64,000 nucleotides of DNA from Alkalihalobacillus sp047302405 (GTDB lineage Bacteria; Bacillota; Bacilli; Bacillales; Bacillaceae_D): assembly GCF_047302405.1 (NCBI RefSeq), contig NZ_CP154853.1, positions 992,001-1,056,000 of the forward strand, given 5' to 3'. A program made the translations under genes and the position numbers. Below, one piece after another: positions 32,377 to 40,581 of the stretch. Under the pieces are notes generated by a model. The model was not told the origin of the DNA. It searched no databases and saw nothing but the letters and a program-made list of their open reading frames with translations. Numbering within the stretch: position 1 is the first letter of the stretch; the number at the start of each line of letters is the position of its first letter.

Positions 32377-33471
32377 GTGAAGGTAGTGAGTACTAAAACC
32401 TTAGAGCAAGTAGAAGGAAAGTTTGAGACATTTCAAATTTTGAATGAAGAGGGCGAAGTTGTAAATGAAGCAGCGATGCCTGAACTAAGTGATGAAGAGC
32501 TACAAGAATTAATGACAAGAATGGTTTATACACGCATTTGGGATCAACGTGCGATTTCATTAAACCGTCAAGGGCGTTTAGGTTTCTATGCACCAGTTGC
32601 TGGTCAAGAGGCATCTATGCTTGGAACTCACTTTGCATTAGATAAAGAGGATTGGATTTTACCTGGATATCGTGATATTCCACAAATCGTATTCCACGGT
32701 TTACCATTACACCAAGCATTTTTATGGTCACGTGGTCACATCGGTGGAGGTAAGTTCCCAGAAGGATTAAATATTGTTGTGCCACAAATCATTATCGGTG
32801 CCCAAATTATCCAAACGGCTGGGGTTGCATTAGGTTTAAAACGTAAAGGGAAAAACAATGTTGCGATCACTTACACAGGTGATGGCGGAGCTTCTCAAGG
32901 GGATTTCTATGAAGGAATGAACTTTGCTGGTGCTTTTAATGTACCTGCTATTTTCGTTGTTCAAAATAACCGCTTTGCGATTTCAGTTCCAGTTGAAAAG
33001 CAATCTGCAGCGAAAACAATCGCTCAAAAAGCAACAGCAGCTGGTATCGAAGGAATTCAAGTTGACGGAATGGATGTTTTAGCTGTTTATGCTGTGACAA
33101 AACAAGCTCGTGAGCGTGCTCTTAATGGTGAAGGTCCGACATTAATCGAGACATTAACTTACCGTTATGGTCCACATACAATGGCTGGTGATGATCCAAC
33201 ACGTTACCGTACTTCTGATTTAGATGATGAATGGACGAAAAAAGATCCATTAATCCGTTTCCGTAAATTCTTAGAAGGCAAAAAATTATGGAACGAAGAG
33301 AAAGAAAATGAAGTAGTTGAAAAAGCAAAAGAAGATATTAAAGCAGCAATTAAAGAAGCTGACTCTGCTCCGAAGCAAAAAGTAACGGATATCATCGGTG
33401 TTATGTTTGAACAACTCCCTGCTAACCTTCGTGAGCAAATGGAAGAATTTACAGCAAAGGAGTCGAAATAA
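32377..33471 (+). CDS. pdhA: Pyruvate dehydrogenase E1 alpha subunit
   Basis: 364-residue thiamine-diphosphate enzyme subunit decarboxylating pyruvate. The ThDP/Mg motif is GDGGASQGDFYEGMNFAG...NN; ISVPVEKQSAAKTIAQKA and RYGPHTMAGDDPTRYR (phosphorylation-loop region) match Bacillus PdhA. GTG at 32377 with AAAGGG 5 bases upstream, or GTG at 32386, could start it. First gene of pdhABCD. Cytoplasmic component of the multi-enzyme complex feeding acetyl-CoA. Confidence 0.96.
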   Translation: MKVVSTKTLEQVEGKFETFQILNEEGEVVNEAAMPELSDEELQELMTRMVYTRIWDQRAISLNRQGRLGFYAPVAGQEASMLGTHFALDKEDWILPGYRDIPQIVFHGLPLHQAFLWSRGHIGGGKFPEGLNIVVPQIIIGAQIIQTAGVALGLKRKGKNNVAITYTGDGGASQGDFYEGMNFAGAFNVPAIFVVQNNRFAISVPVEKQSAAKTIAQKATAAGIEGIQVDGMDVLAVYAVTKQARERALNGEGPTLIETLTYRYGPHTMAGDDPTRYRTSDLDDEWTKKDPLIRFRKFLEGKKLWNEEKENEVVEKAKEDIKAAIKEADSAPKQKVTDIIGVMFEQLPANLREQMEEFTAKESK

Positions 33472-33474
33472 CCA

Positions 33475-34452
33475 ATGGCGCAAATGACAATGATTCAAGC
33501 GATTACGGATGCAATGCGTAATGAGCTTAAAACGAATGAAGATGTCCTAATTTTTGGGGAAGATGTCGGTCAAAATGGTGGAGTATTCCGTGCAACGGAA
33601 GGTCTACAAAAAGAATTCGGTGAAGATCGTGTATTTGATACACCATTAGCTGAATCTGGTATCGGTGGTTTAGCAATTGGACTAGGTATTACAGGGTTCC
33701 GTCCTGTTATGGAAATTCAATTCTTCGGTTTCTTATTTGAAGTAATGGATTCAGTAGCTGGTCAAATGAGCCGCTGGCGTTACCGTTCTGGTGGAACGCA
33801 GACAACACCAATTACGGTTCGTTCACCATTTGGTGGAGGAGTTAAAACACCTGAAATGCATGCTGATAGCTTAGAAGGATTAATGGCACAAACTCCAGGG
33901 TTAAAAGTCGTTATTCCATCTACTCCTTATGATGCAAAAGGTTTATTAATTTCTGCAATCCGTGACAACGACCCAGTTGTATTTTTAGAGCATATGAAAT
34001 TATACCGTTCATTCCGTGCAGAAGTTCCTGAAGAAGAGTACACAATCGAATTAGGAAAAGCGGATATTAAGCGCGAAGGTAAAGATGTAACGATTATTAC
34101 TTATGGAGCAATGGTTCACGCTTCATTAAAAGCAGCAGAAGAATTAGAAAAAGACGGTGTCGATGTTGAAGTAATCGATTTAATGACAGTTAGTCCATTA
34201 GATATTGATACAATCATCGCTTCTGTTGAGAAAACAAACCGTGCGATTGTTGTACAAGAAGCACAAAAACAAGCAGGGATTGCTGCAAACGTAGTAGCAG
34301 AAATTACGGAACGTGCAATTTTAAGCCTTGAAGCTCCTGTATTACGTGTAACAGCACCTGATACCGTATACCCATTCGCTGCAATGGAAGATTCTTGGTT
34401 ACCTGACCATAAAGATATCGTTGATGCAGTAAATAAAGTCGTTAATTTCTAA
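33475..34452 (+). CDS. pdhB: Pyruvate dehydrogenase E1 beta subunit
   Basis: 325-residue partner of PdhA forming the alpha2beta2 E1. Motifs GEDVGQNGGVFRATEGL and DTPLAESGIGGLAIG belong to the pyrimidine-binding domain, and the C-terminal transketolase domain carries VVQEAQKQAG. The gene starts three bases after pdhA, with its ribosome binding site (AAAGGAG) inside the end of pdhA. Confidence 0.97.
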   Translation: MAQMTMIQAITDAMRNELKTNEDVLIFGEDVGQNGGVFRATEGLQKEFGEDRVFDTPLAESGIGGLAIGLGITGFRPVMEIQFFGFLFEVMDSVAGQMSRWRYRSGGTQTTPITVRSPFGGGVKTPEMHADSLEGLMAQTPGLKVVIPSTPYDAKGLLISAIRDNDPVVFLEHMKLYRSFRAEVPEEEYTIELGKADIKREGKDVTIITYGAMVHASLKAAEELEKDGVDVEVIDLMTVSPLDIDTIIASVEKTNRAIVVQEAQKQAGIAANVVAEITERAILSLEAPVLRVTAPDTVYPFAAMEDSWLPDHKDIVDAVNKVVNF

Positions 34453-34531
34453 TAAAAGTTTTTTGAAGAGGAAAGTTGATTATTGCTTTCCTCTTCGCCA
34501 AACTAAATGTATGATAAGGGAGGCACTTAAA

Positions 34532-35809
34532 GTGGCATATGAGTTTAAATTGCCGGATATTGGTGAAGGTATCCATGAAGGCGAAATCGTAAAGTGGTTC
34601 GTTAAAGCTGGTGACGAAGTAAAAGAAGATGATATACTTTTAGAAGTGCAAAATGATAAAGCAGTTGTAGAGATTCCTTCCCCAGTAGATGGGAAAGTTC
34701 TTGAGCTAAAAGTTGAAGAAGGAACAGTTAGTATCGTTGGTGATGTTCTTTTAACAATTGAAGCTGAAGGCTATGAGGAAGAAGCTGCACCAGCTGAAGA
34801 AACAAAAGCACAAGAGCCTAAAGAAGAGAAAAAAGAAGAAGCAACTAAGACTCCTGCAGCATCGACTGATTCAGATGATAGTTCTCGTGTAATTGCGATG
34901 CCTTCTGTTCGTAAATACGCGCGTGATAAGGATGTCAATATTAAAAAAGTTTCAGGTTCTGGTAAAAATGGTCGTGTCTTAAAAGAAGATATTGATACAT
35001 TCTTAAATGGCGGTAGCCAAGAAACAGCATCTGAAGACACATCATCAGAAGAAGTGACAACTTCGACTGAAACGAAAAAATCTGCACCTGCTTCTATCCC
35101 AGTTGGTGAGTTAGAAGAGCGTGTTCCATTAAAAGGTGTTCGTAAAGCAATTGCAAAAGCAATGGTTAACTCGAAGCATACAGCACCACATGTTACACAC
35201 ATGGATGAGGTTGAAGTTTCAGCACTTGTTGCTCATAGAAAACAATACAAGGAAACAGCAGCGGCGCAAGGTACAAAATTAACATACTTACCTTATGTTG
35301 TTAAAGCTTTAACATCTGCGTTGCGTAAATATCCTGTATTAAATGCTTCTATTGATGATGCAAATGAAGAGATCGTATATAAAAAATACTTTAATATAGG
35401 TATTGCAGCAGATACTGAACACGGATTGTTCGTACCAGTCATCAAAGATGCTGACCGTAAATCAATCTTCGTATTAGCAGATGAAATTAACGATTTAGCA
35501 GCAAAAGCTCGTGATGCTAAATTAAGCAGTGCGGAAATGAAGGGCGGAAGTGCAACAATTTCGAATGTAGGTTCTGCACGTGGTTTATGGTTTACGCCGG
35601 TTATTAATCATCCTGAAGTAGCTATTTTAGGAATTGGCCGTATTGAAGAAAAAGCAATTGTTCAAAACGGTGAAATTGTAGCGGCACCTGTACTTGCACT
35701 ATCAATCAGTTATGACCACCGTCTAATTGATGGAGTGACAGCTCAAAATGCCTTAAACCATGTTAAGCGTTTGTTAAACGATCCACAATTATTATTAATG
35801 GAGGGGTAA
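34532..35809 (+). CDS. pdhC: Dihydrolipoamide acetyltransferase (E2)
   Basis: 425-residue core of the pyruvate dehydrogenase complex. One N-terminal lipoyl domain (residues 1-78, lipoylated Lys in NDKAVVEIPSP), an Ala/Pro/Glu/Lys-rich linker, a peripheral-subunit-binding domain (~125-165: MPSVRKYARDKDVNIKKVSGSG), a second linker and the catalytic domain with SYDHRLIDG near the end. The start is GTG at 34532 after GGGAGG. A single lipoyl domain is usual for Bacillus. Confidence 0.96.
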   Translation: MAYEFKLPDIGEGIHEGEIVKWFVKAGDEVKEDDILLEVQNDKAVVEIPSPVDGKVLELKVEEGTVSIVGDVLLTIEAEGYEEEAAPAEETKAQEPKEEKKEEATKTPAASTDSDDSSRVIAMPSVRKYARDKDVNIKKVSGSGKNGRVLKEDIDTFLNGGSQETASEDTSSEEVTTSTETKKSAPASIPVGELEERVPLKGVRKAIAKAMVNSKHTAPHVTHMDEVEVSALVAHRKQYKETAAAQGTKLTYLPYVVKALTSALRKYPVLNASIDDANEEIVYKKYFNIGIAADTEHGLFVPVIKDADRKSIFVLADEINDLAAKARDAKLSSAEMKGGSATISNVGSARGLWFTPVINHPEVAILGIGRIEEKAIVQNGEIVAAPVLALSISYDHRLIDGVTAQNALNHVKRLLNDPQLLLMEG

Positions 35810-35812
35810 GAA

Positions 35813-37222
35813 ATGGTTGTTGGTGATTTCGCAAAAGAGGTAGACACACTAGTTATTGGATCAGGCCCAGGAGGATATGTAGCGGCTATTCGTGCAGCTC
35901 AACTTGGACAATCTGTAACTGTTGTAGAAAAAGCAACAGTTGGGGGCGTTTGTTTAAACGTAGGTTGTATTCCTTCAAAAGCATTAATTAATGCTGGTCA
36001 CAAATTCCATAGTGCTAAACATTCAGACGACATCGGAATCGTAGCAGAAAATGTTTCTGTGAACTTCGAAAAAGTCCAAGAATGGAAAGCTAGCGTTGTA
36101 GATAAGTTAACTGGTGGAGTCAGAGGACTTTTAAAAGGAAATAAAGTAGAGCTTGTTCAAGGGGAAGCCTACTTTGCATCAGAGAATTCTGTTCGTATTA
36201 TGGATGATAAGAGTTCACAAACATACAACTTTAAAAATTGTATTATTGCAACAGGATCTCGTCCAATTGAATTACCTTCTTTTAAATATACGGATCGTGT
36301 GATTAACTCAACAGGTGCTTTAGCTCTTAAAGAAGTGCCTAAAAAGTTAGTCGTTATTGGTGGAGGGTATATCGGTATTGAATTAACCGGTGCACTTTCA
36401 AACCTTGGTTCAGAAGTTGTTGTACTTGAAGGCGGAAAGCAAGTCCTACCTGGATTCGAAAAACAAATGGCTAAACTTGTTGAAAAACGCTTGAAGAAAA
36501 ACGGCGTAACATTCCATACAGAAGCATTAGCTCAAGGTGTTGAAGAAACGAAGGATGGCGTCAAAGTAACAGCTGAAATTAAAGGAAAAGAAGAAGTATT
36601 TGAAGCGGACTACGTACTAGTAACAGTTGGACGTAGACCTAACACAGATGAGCTTGGTTTAGAGCAAATTGGTGTTGAAATGACAGACCGTGGCTTAATT
36701 AAAGTAGATAAACAATGTCGTACAAATGTAAGCAATATTTTTGCGATTGGTGATGTTGTCGAAGGTCTAGCATTAGCTCATAAAGCTTCTTATGAAGGAA
36801 AAATAGCGGCTGAAGCGATTGCTGGTGAAAAATCAGAGGTTGATTACTTAGCTATTCCTGCTGTTGTCTTCTCTGATCCAGAATTAGCTACTGTTGGTTA
36901 TAATGAAAAAGAGGCAAAAGAAGCAGGCTACGATGTAGTTGTTGCTAAATTCCCATTTGCAGCAAATGGACGTGCTCTTTCTTTAAATGAGACAGATGGT
37001 TTTATGAAACTCATCACTCGTAAAGAGGACGGTCTAGTGTTAGGTGGACAAATTGCTGGTGCAAATGCATCTGATATGATTTCAGAAGTAGGATTAGCAA
37101 TTGAAGCTGGAATGACAGCTGAAGATATTGCCTTAACGATTCATGCTCACCCATCGTTAGGGGAAATTACAATGGAAACAGCAGAAGTTGCTTTAGGCAC
37201 TCCAATTCACATTGTAAAATAA
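35813..37222 (+). CDS. pdhD: Dihydrolipoamide dehydrogenase (E3)
   Basis: 469-residue FAD flavoprotein reoxidising dihydrolipoamide with NAD+. The FAD site is GSGPGGYVAAIRAAQ, the redox disulfide lies in GGVCLNVGCIPSK, the NAD site is VVIGGGYIGIE and the C-terminal dimer-interface HAHPSLGE supplies the catalytic His-Glu. A good GGAGGGG precedes the ATG, three bases after pdhC. It may also serve other 2-oxoacid complexes. Last gene of the operon, followed by a terminator. Confidence 0.97.
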   Translation: MVVGDFAKEVDTLVIGSGPGGYVAAIRAAQLGQSVTVVEKATVGGVCLNVGCIPSKALINAGHKFHSAKHSDDIGIVAENVSVNFEKVQEWKASVVDKLTGGVRGLLKGNKVELVQGEAYFASENSVRIMDDKSSQTYNFKNCIIATGSRPIELPSFKYTDRVINSTGALALKEVPKKLVVIGGGYIGIELTGALSNLGSEVVVLEGGKQVLPGFEKQMAKLVEKRLKKNGVTFHTEALAQGVEETKDGVKVTAEIKGKEEVFEADYVLVTVGRRPNTDELGLEQIGVEMTDRGLIKVDKQCRTNVSNIFAIGDVVEGLALAHKASYEGKIAAEAIAGEKSEVDYLAIPAVVFSDPELATVGYNEKEAKEAGYDVVVAKFPFAANGRALSLNETDGFMKLITRKEDGLVLGGQIAGANASDMISEVGLAIEAGMTAEDIALTIHAHPSLGEITMETAEVALGTPIHIVK

Positions 37223-37230
37223 TTAACTGA

Positions 37231-37279
37231 AAACACTTGCCCTAGGAACATCGTATGTTTCTTGGGTAGGTGTTTTTTT
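37231..37279 (+). terminator. Rho-independent terminator after pdhD
   Basis: AACAC..CCC-AGGAA-CAT pairs with ATG-TTC-GGG..GTGTTTTTTT. Confidence 0.88.
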
Positions 37280-37431
37280 GCATGCTGTGAAAGGCTAAAT
37301 AAGGTAAGAAGGACGGAGATGTACGACAGAACCAATTTGAGTGAAGGTGGGGAATGTCAGACTGGTTTTAGAATCAATGAATGAAACCAAAAGTACTCAA
37401 CTCAAAGCCATCAAAACCACTCCAAAGATTA

Positions 37432-37476
37432 AAAAAAAGTCGAGCAGAAGAATTTTCTTCTAATCGACTTTTTTTA
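37432..37476 (-). terminator. Bidirectional terminator after the thioredoxin-like lipoprotein gene
   Basis: AAAAAGTCGA-AGAAGAA pairs with TTCT-TCGACTTTTTTT; both flanks carry runs suitable for either direction. Confidence 0.88.
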
Positions 37477-37896
37477 ATGATAAAAGCTAATAGATTCATG
37501 ACGGATTGGCAGTTGTAGAACTTTCTTCAGGCTTGTGACAATTTCATCTTTAGATTGTACACCTTCCATTCGTAATTGTTCCATGTCACCATTTAAAACG
37601 ATCATCGTAGGGAAAACTTGAATGTCATAATAGCGGACAATGTCCCGTTCATCAGAATCGATAATAAGAAAAGGTTGAGCCTGTTCAGGGTTTTCAGATT
37701 GCAACTCTAATATCGCATCATAGTAGCTGTCTTCTTTTTTTATATTGGATGAATCAGAAAATAATACGGTCATATGCTGGTCGGCATCATGATTGATAGG
37801 TGAAGTTGACGTTAAAAAACCTGTTGAACAAGCTGATAATAGAATACTAGAGAAGAATAAAATAATCATTACGTTAGTCTTTTTCAAGCTTGTCAC
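37474..37896 (-). CDS. Thioredoxin-fold lipoprotein without active-site cysteines
   Basis: 140-residue lipoprotein: signal VMIILFFSSILLSAC ends in a lipobox (LSAC), then a short domain whose second half (RYYDIQVFPTMIVLNGD) is thioredoxin-like with the cis-proline. No CxxC is present; the only cysteine is the lipidated one. Not assigned to a named gene. It could be a redox-inactive partner or chaperone. The start is preceded by AGGATGTGACAAGC without a strong site. Monocistronic on the minus strand after pdhD. Confidence 0.6.
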   Translation of the reverse strand: MTSLKKTNVMIILFFSSILLSACSTGFLTSTSPINHDADQHMTVLFSDSSNIKKEDSYYDAILELQSENPEQAQPFLIIDSDERDIVRYYDIQVFPTMIVLNGDMEQLRMEGVQSKDEIVTSLKKVLQLPIRHESISFYH

Positions 37897-38074
37897 ATCC
37901 TATTTATTATTCTAAGTAATTATTAAGATACGTATTATTTTAGCATGATTAAACTCTTAAAATGGCCTAGGTAATCGAAATGTAATCAAATAGAAATATG
38001 GAAATAGAGATTGAAAAATAAAAGAAAAGGGAAGTACGATATCTTATCGTCCGTCCCTTTTCCTTTAGATTTAG

Positions 38075-39130
38075 TTAGTCATATTGCCATTTTTTTTGAA
38101 AAATATAGGCAGGGTATTGTTCTTCTTCATAATAATATTGCCTTTCATCTTTTGTTATTTGAGCAAGCTCTTCTAATAATACATAAATGGATTGAAGTTC
38201 ATAATGGAGTGTTTGAATCGTTTTAGGTGACCATTTTTGTTTGCTTTCTGGTGATGGAGACAATTGATTTATTTTAACGATAATAGATGTGTCGATTTGA
38301 TGGAACGGGTCCTTTAAGATGTTAACAAATGCTTGAATAATTTCCATAATGCATGTTTTTTGTAGTTCACTGATTGGGTGACTCAAGCGAAGGTGAGCCA
38401 TTTTTCCTAAATGAATGGCTAAATGGTTTAAATGGTCTAATTTTTTCTGTAAATAATCAAAAGAGCGTCTTTCATATTCAGATGAACTGCGATAACGCCA
38501 TTCGTCATTTTGGAAGGATGAGAGTTCGTAGCCACCCTGTATTTTTTCAGATATTTTTTTATATGTATAAATTCTTTCTCGACGATCATGATCGGAATCA
38601 AGCAGGTTTGTTATCATAGATTGCAAACTAGTACCGATATGATGACTAACCTCATCGATTCGTTGAACAAGAAGCGGACCGAACTTAGCTGGTAAAATCA
38701 GAAAATTCACAAATGTTGAGACTGTAATGCCAATAAATGAACCTGTAATTCGCCAAAGAACGTCAAGAATGCTTACATCCACGATCCCAGGTACCATCGC
38801 CGTTGCAGTTAATGTCGCGACAAGAGTAGAGGGATCTAGTTTTAAAGCGGCACAGGTAGTAATCGTAAAAATAGCGATTAAGGCATAGGTTAAGGCAGTT
38901 TCACCAAATGCAATATCACATAAAACGGCAAAACAAGCACCAATGGCAGCCGCGGGTAATCGAATCAGTCCTTTTTTTATGGAGGCATGGACGGTTGGTT
39001 CAATGGTGACTATCGCCGTAATAATCGCAAAAGAAGCGGGTAAATTCATCGTATGACATAAAATCGCTGTGATAAATACGGCAACCCCTGTTTTGATGAT
39101 GCGTCTACCAATCGGCCATTTTATTCTCAT
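38075..39130 (-). CDS. ArAE_1/FUSC-like membrane protein (aromatic acid exporter family)
   Basis: 351-residue protein. The N-terminal ~150 residues form about five or six membrane segments (starting TGVAVFITAILCHTMNLPASFAIITAIVT), and the C-terminal ~190 residues are cytoplasmic and helical. This is the layout of the aromatic-acid-exporter (DUF939/YgaE-type) proteins of Bacilli. Transport substrate is unknown. Monocistronic on the minus strand between the lipoprotein and the divergent deacetylase gene. Confidence 0.85.
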   Translation of the reverse strand: MRIKWPIGRRIIKTGVAVFITAILCHTMNLPASFAIITAIVTIEPTVHASIKKGLIRLPAAAIGACFAVLCDIAFGETALTYALIAIFTITTCAALKLDPSTLVATLTATAMVPGIVDVSILDVLWRITGSFIGITVSTFVNFLILPAKFGPLLVQRIDEVSHHIGTSLQSMITNLLDSDHDRRERIYTYKKISEKIQGGYELSSFQNDEWRYRSSSEYERRSFDYLQKKLDHLNHLAIHLGKMAHLRLSHPISELQKTCIMEIIQAFVNILKDPFHQIDTSIIVKINQLSPSPESKQKWSPKTIQTLHYELQSIYVLLEELAQITKDERQYYYEEEQYPAYIFQKKWQYD

Positions 39131-39249
39131 AGTAACTCCTTAAATGTTATAATTGAATACGGCAGTTAGTATCGGGGTAAAGGGAATAAATTATACATTT
39201 TCTTCATGAATCACATAATTATGGACATATTTTGAAAGGATTGAACGGT

Positions 39250-40104
39250 ATGAAAAAGATTGTTTGTTTATTAGGAATCATTTTGTTGGTAGGGTGTGGA
39301 AATGATTCGGATACATCCCAATTCGAGAGTACGGATCCAGAGGACGAAATGGTGGAAAACGAAAGGGAAAAAGAGGATGAAGTAGAGGAGTCGGAGTCGC
39401 ATGAAAGGGAGACTGAAGGGGAAGATGATGTGGAAGAAAGCAATGAAGCCAATGAATCCGCTGAAGAAATAGAGAAAAAATATATGATCCATGCAACAAC
39501 ATCAGCTGTTCAACCTATTGAGGGAATGGGGGGCGACGAGAACGTTGTCTTAATCACAATTGATGATGCACCTGATAACTATTCAGTTGAAATGGCGAAA
39601 AACTTAAAAGAATTAGAAGTACCAGCCATCTTTTTTGTGAATGGACATTTCCTACTGGACGAAGCTGGTCGTGATAAGTTAAAGGAAATTTATGAGATGG
39701 GATTTGAAATTGGTAACCATACGATGACCCATTCGAACTTACAACAAATTAGTGAAGAGGAACAAAAAAAGGAGATTGTTGAATTAAATGAATTAGTAGA
39801 AGAGATAATCGGTGAACGGCCGAGGTTTTTTAGGGCACCATTTGGAGCGAATACGGATTATGCTCGTGAGATCGTTGCTGATGAACAGATGACTTTAATG
39901 AATTGGACTTATGGTTATGACTGGGAAAGTGACTATCAGGATGCAGATGCTCTAACAGAGATTATGGTTAATGCAAAAGAACTTCAAAATGGGGCAAACT
40001 TGCTCATGCATGATCGAGCGTGGACAGCAAAAGCGTTGACTGGTATTATAAACGGTTTAGAGGAAAAAGGGTATAAAATGGTGGATCCGAAAGAAATCAA
40101 ATAA
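39250..40104 (+). CDS. Polysaccharide deacetylase lipoprotein (NodB domain)
   Basis: 284-residue lipoprotein with lipobox LLVGC, a 65-residue Asp/Glu/Ser-rich linker (strongly acidic, typical of extracytoplasmic proteins of alkaliphiles) and a NodB-homology domain. LITIDDAPD (variant of TFDDGP), NHTMTHSNL with metal His residues, RPRFFRAPFGA and LMHDRAWT follow in order. It probably deacetylates cell-wall N-acetylglucosamine or muramic acid outside the membrane. The ATG at 39250 has AAAGGA about 10 bases upstream. Confidence 0.85.
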   Translation: MKKIVCLLGIILLVGCGNDSDTSQFESTDPEDEMVENEREKEDEVEESESHERETEGEDDVEESNEANESAEEIEKKYMIHATTSAVQPIEGMGGDENVVLITIDDAPDNYSVEMAKNLKELEVPAIFFVNGHFLLDEAGRDKLKEIYEMGFEIGNHTMTHSNLQQISEEEQKKEIVELNELVEEIIGERPRFFRAPFGANTDYAREIVADEQMTLMNWTYGYDWESDYQDADALTEIMVNAKELQNGANLLMHDRAWTAKALTGIINGLEEKGYKMVDPKEIK

Positions 40105-40137
40105 TTTAAGTCTAATTATGAACGATTCAACATAAGG

Positions 40138-40164
40138 TATACAGTGGTTTGAAGCGCTTACAAA
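40138..40164 (+). promoter_or_regulatory. SR1 promoter -10 and overlapping cre-like palindrome
   Basis: TATACA (40138-40143) may be the -10 of the SR1 RNA. TTTGAAGCGCTTACAAA (40148-40164), a near-perfect palindrome resembling a cre site lacking one base, covers the likely start. B. subtilis SR1 is glucose-repressed (mainly by CcpN). Confidence 0.5.
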
Positions 40165-40187
40165 AAAGGATTGAGGAGATGATTGTG

Positions 40188-40307
40188 ATGTTAGGAACTA
40201 TCATTTGTCAAACCTGTCACGAATCGATTATGGCTTTTGAATCCGAAAAAGTGACAAAAGTCTATGTGAAGTGCTCTCATTGTAGCCACTGCCAAAAAAA
40301 CAAGTAA
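40188..40307 (+). CDS. sr1P: GapA-binding peptide SR1P
   Basis: 39-residue peptide beginning MLGTIICQTCHESI. It carries CxxC near the start and CSHCSHC near the end, the spacing of the SR1P family (B. subtilis: MGTIVCQDCNEAI). Known role: it binds glyceraldehyde-3-phosphate dehydrogenase GapA and stimulates its association with RNase J1, whose gene rnjA lies 11 kb away in this window. The ribosome binding site is GAGGAG, 9 bases before the ATG at 40188. Confidence 0.88.
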   Translation: MLGTIICQTCHESIMAFESEKVTKVYVKCSHCSHCQKNK

Positions 40308-40327
40308 AAAACGATTAATGGGAAATC

Positions 40328-40377
40328 GACATCACCATGGTTAGGAGAACTGACCACAGTGATGTCGGTTTTTTTAT
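40328..40377 (+). terminator. SR1 terminator
   Basis: CGACATCAC and GGT pair with ACC and GTGATGTCGG, followed by TTTTTTT. Strong. Confidence 0.92.
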
Positions 40378-40515
40378 GAATTAATAGGGGGAAGGTCACA
40401 CATAGCAGGGAATAAGTAATGAAAAAGTAGGAACAGCGAAATTACGATGTGAATAAAATAAAATTGTTAACGAAGATCCACTCAGTCATGATGTCCAATT
40501 TAACTTACATGTGTA

Positions 40516-40572
40516 AAAAATAAAAAGAGCTGTACCTATAAGGACATTTATTGACCTTAATGGGACAGCTCC
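40516..40572 (-). terminator. Rho-independent terminator after speA
   Basis: Minus strand GAGCTGT..AAGG pairs with CCTT..ACAGCTC, followed by TTTTTATTTTTT. Related in sequence to the def terminator. Confidence 0.85.
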
Positions 40573-40581
40573 TTCTTTTGT

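Larger units (their letters stand above)
40150..40377 (+). ncRNA. sr1: SR1 dual-function regulatory RNA
   Basis: Placed by the encoded SR1P peptide, the position beside speA (as in B. subtilis, pdhD-SR1-speA) and a terminator at 40328-40377. The estimated length of ~228 bases compares with 205 for B. subtilis SR1. In B. subtilis SR1 base-pairs with ahrC mRNA and also encodes SR1P. The 5' end is a guess from the -10. Confidence 0.75.
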
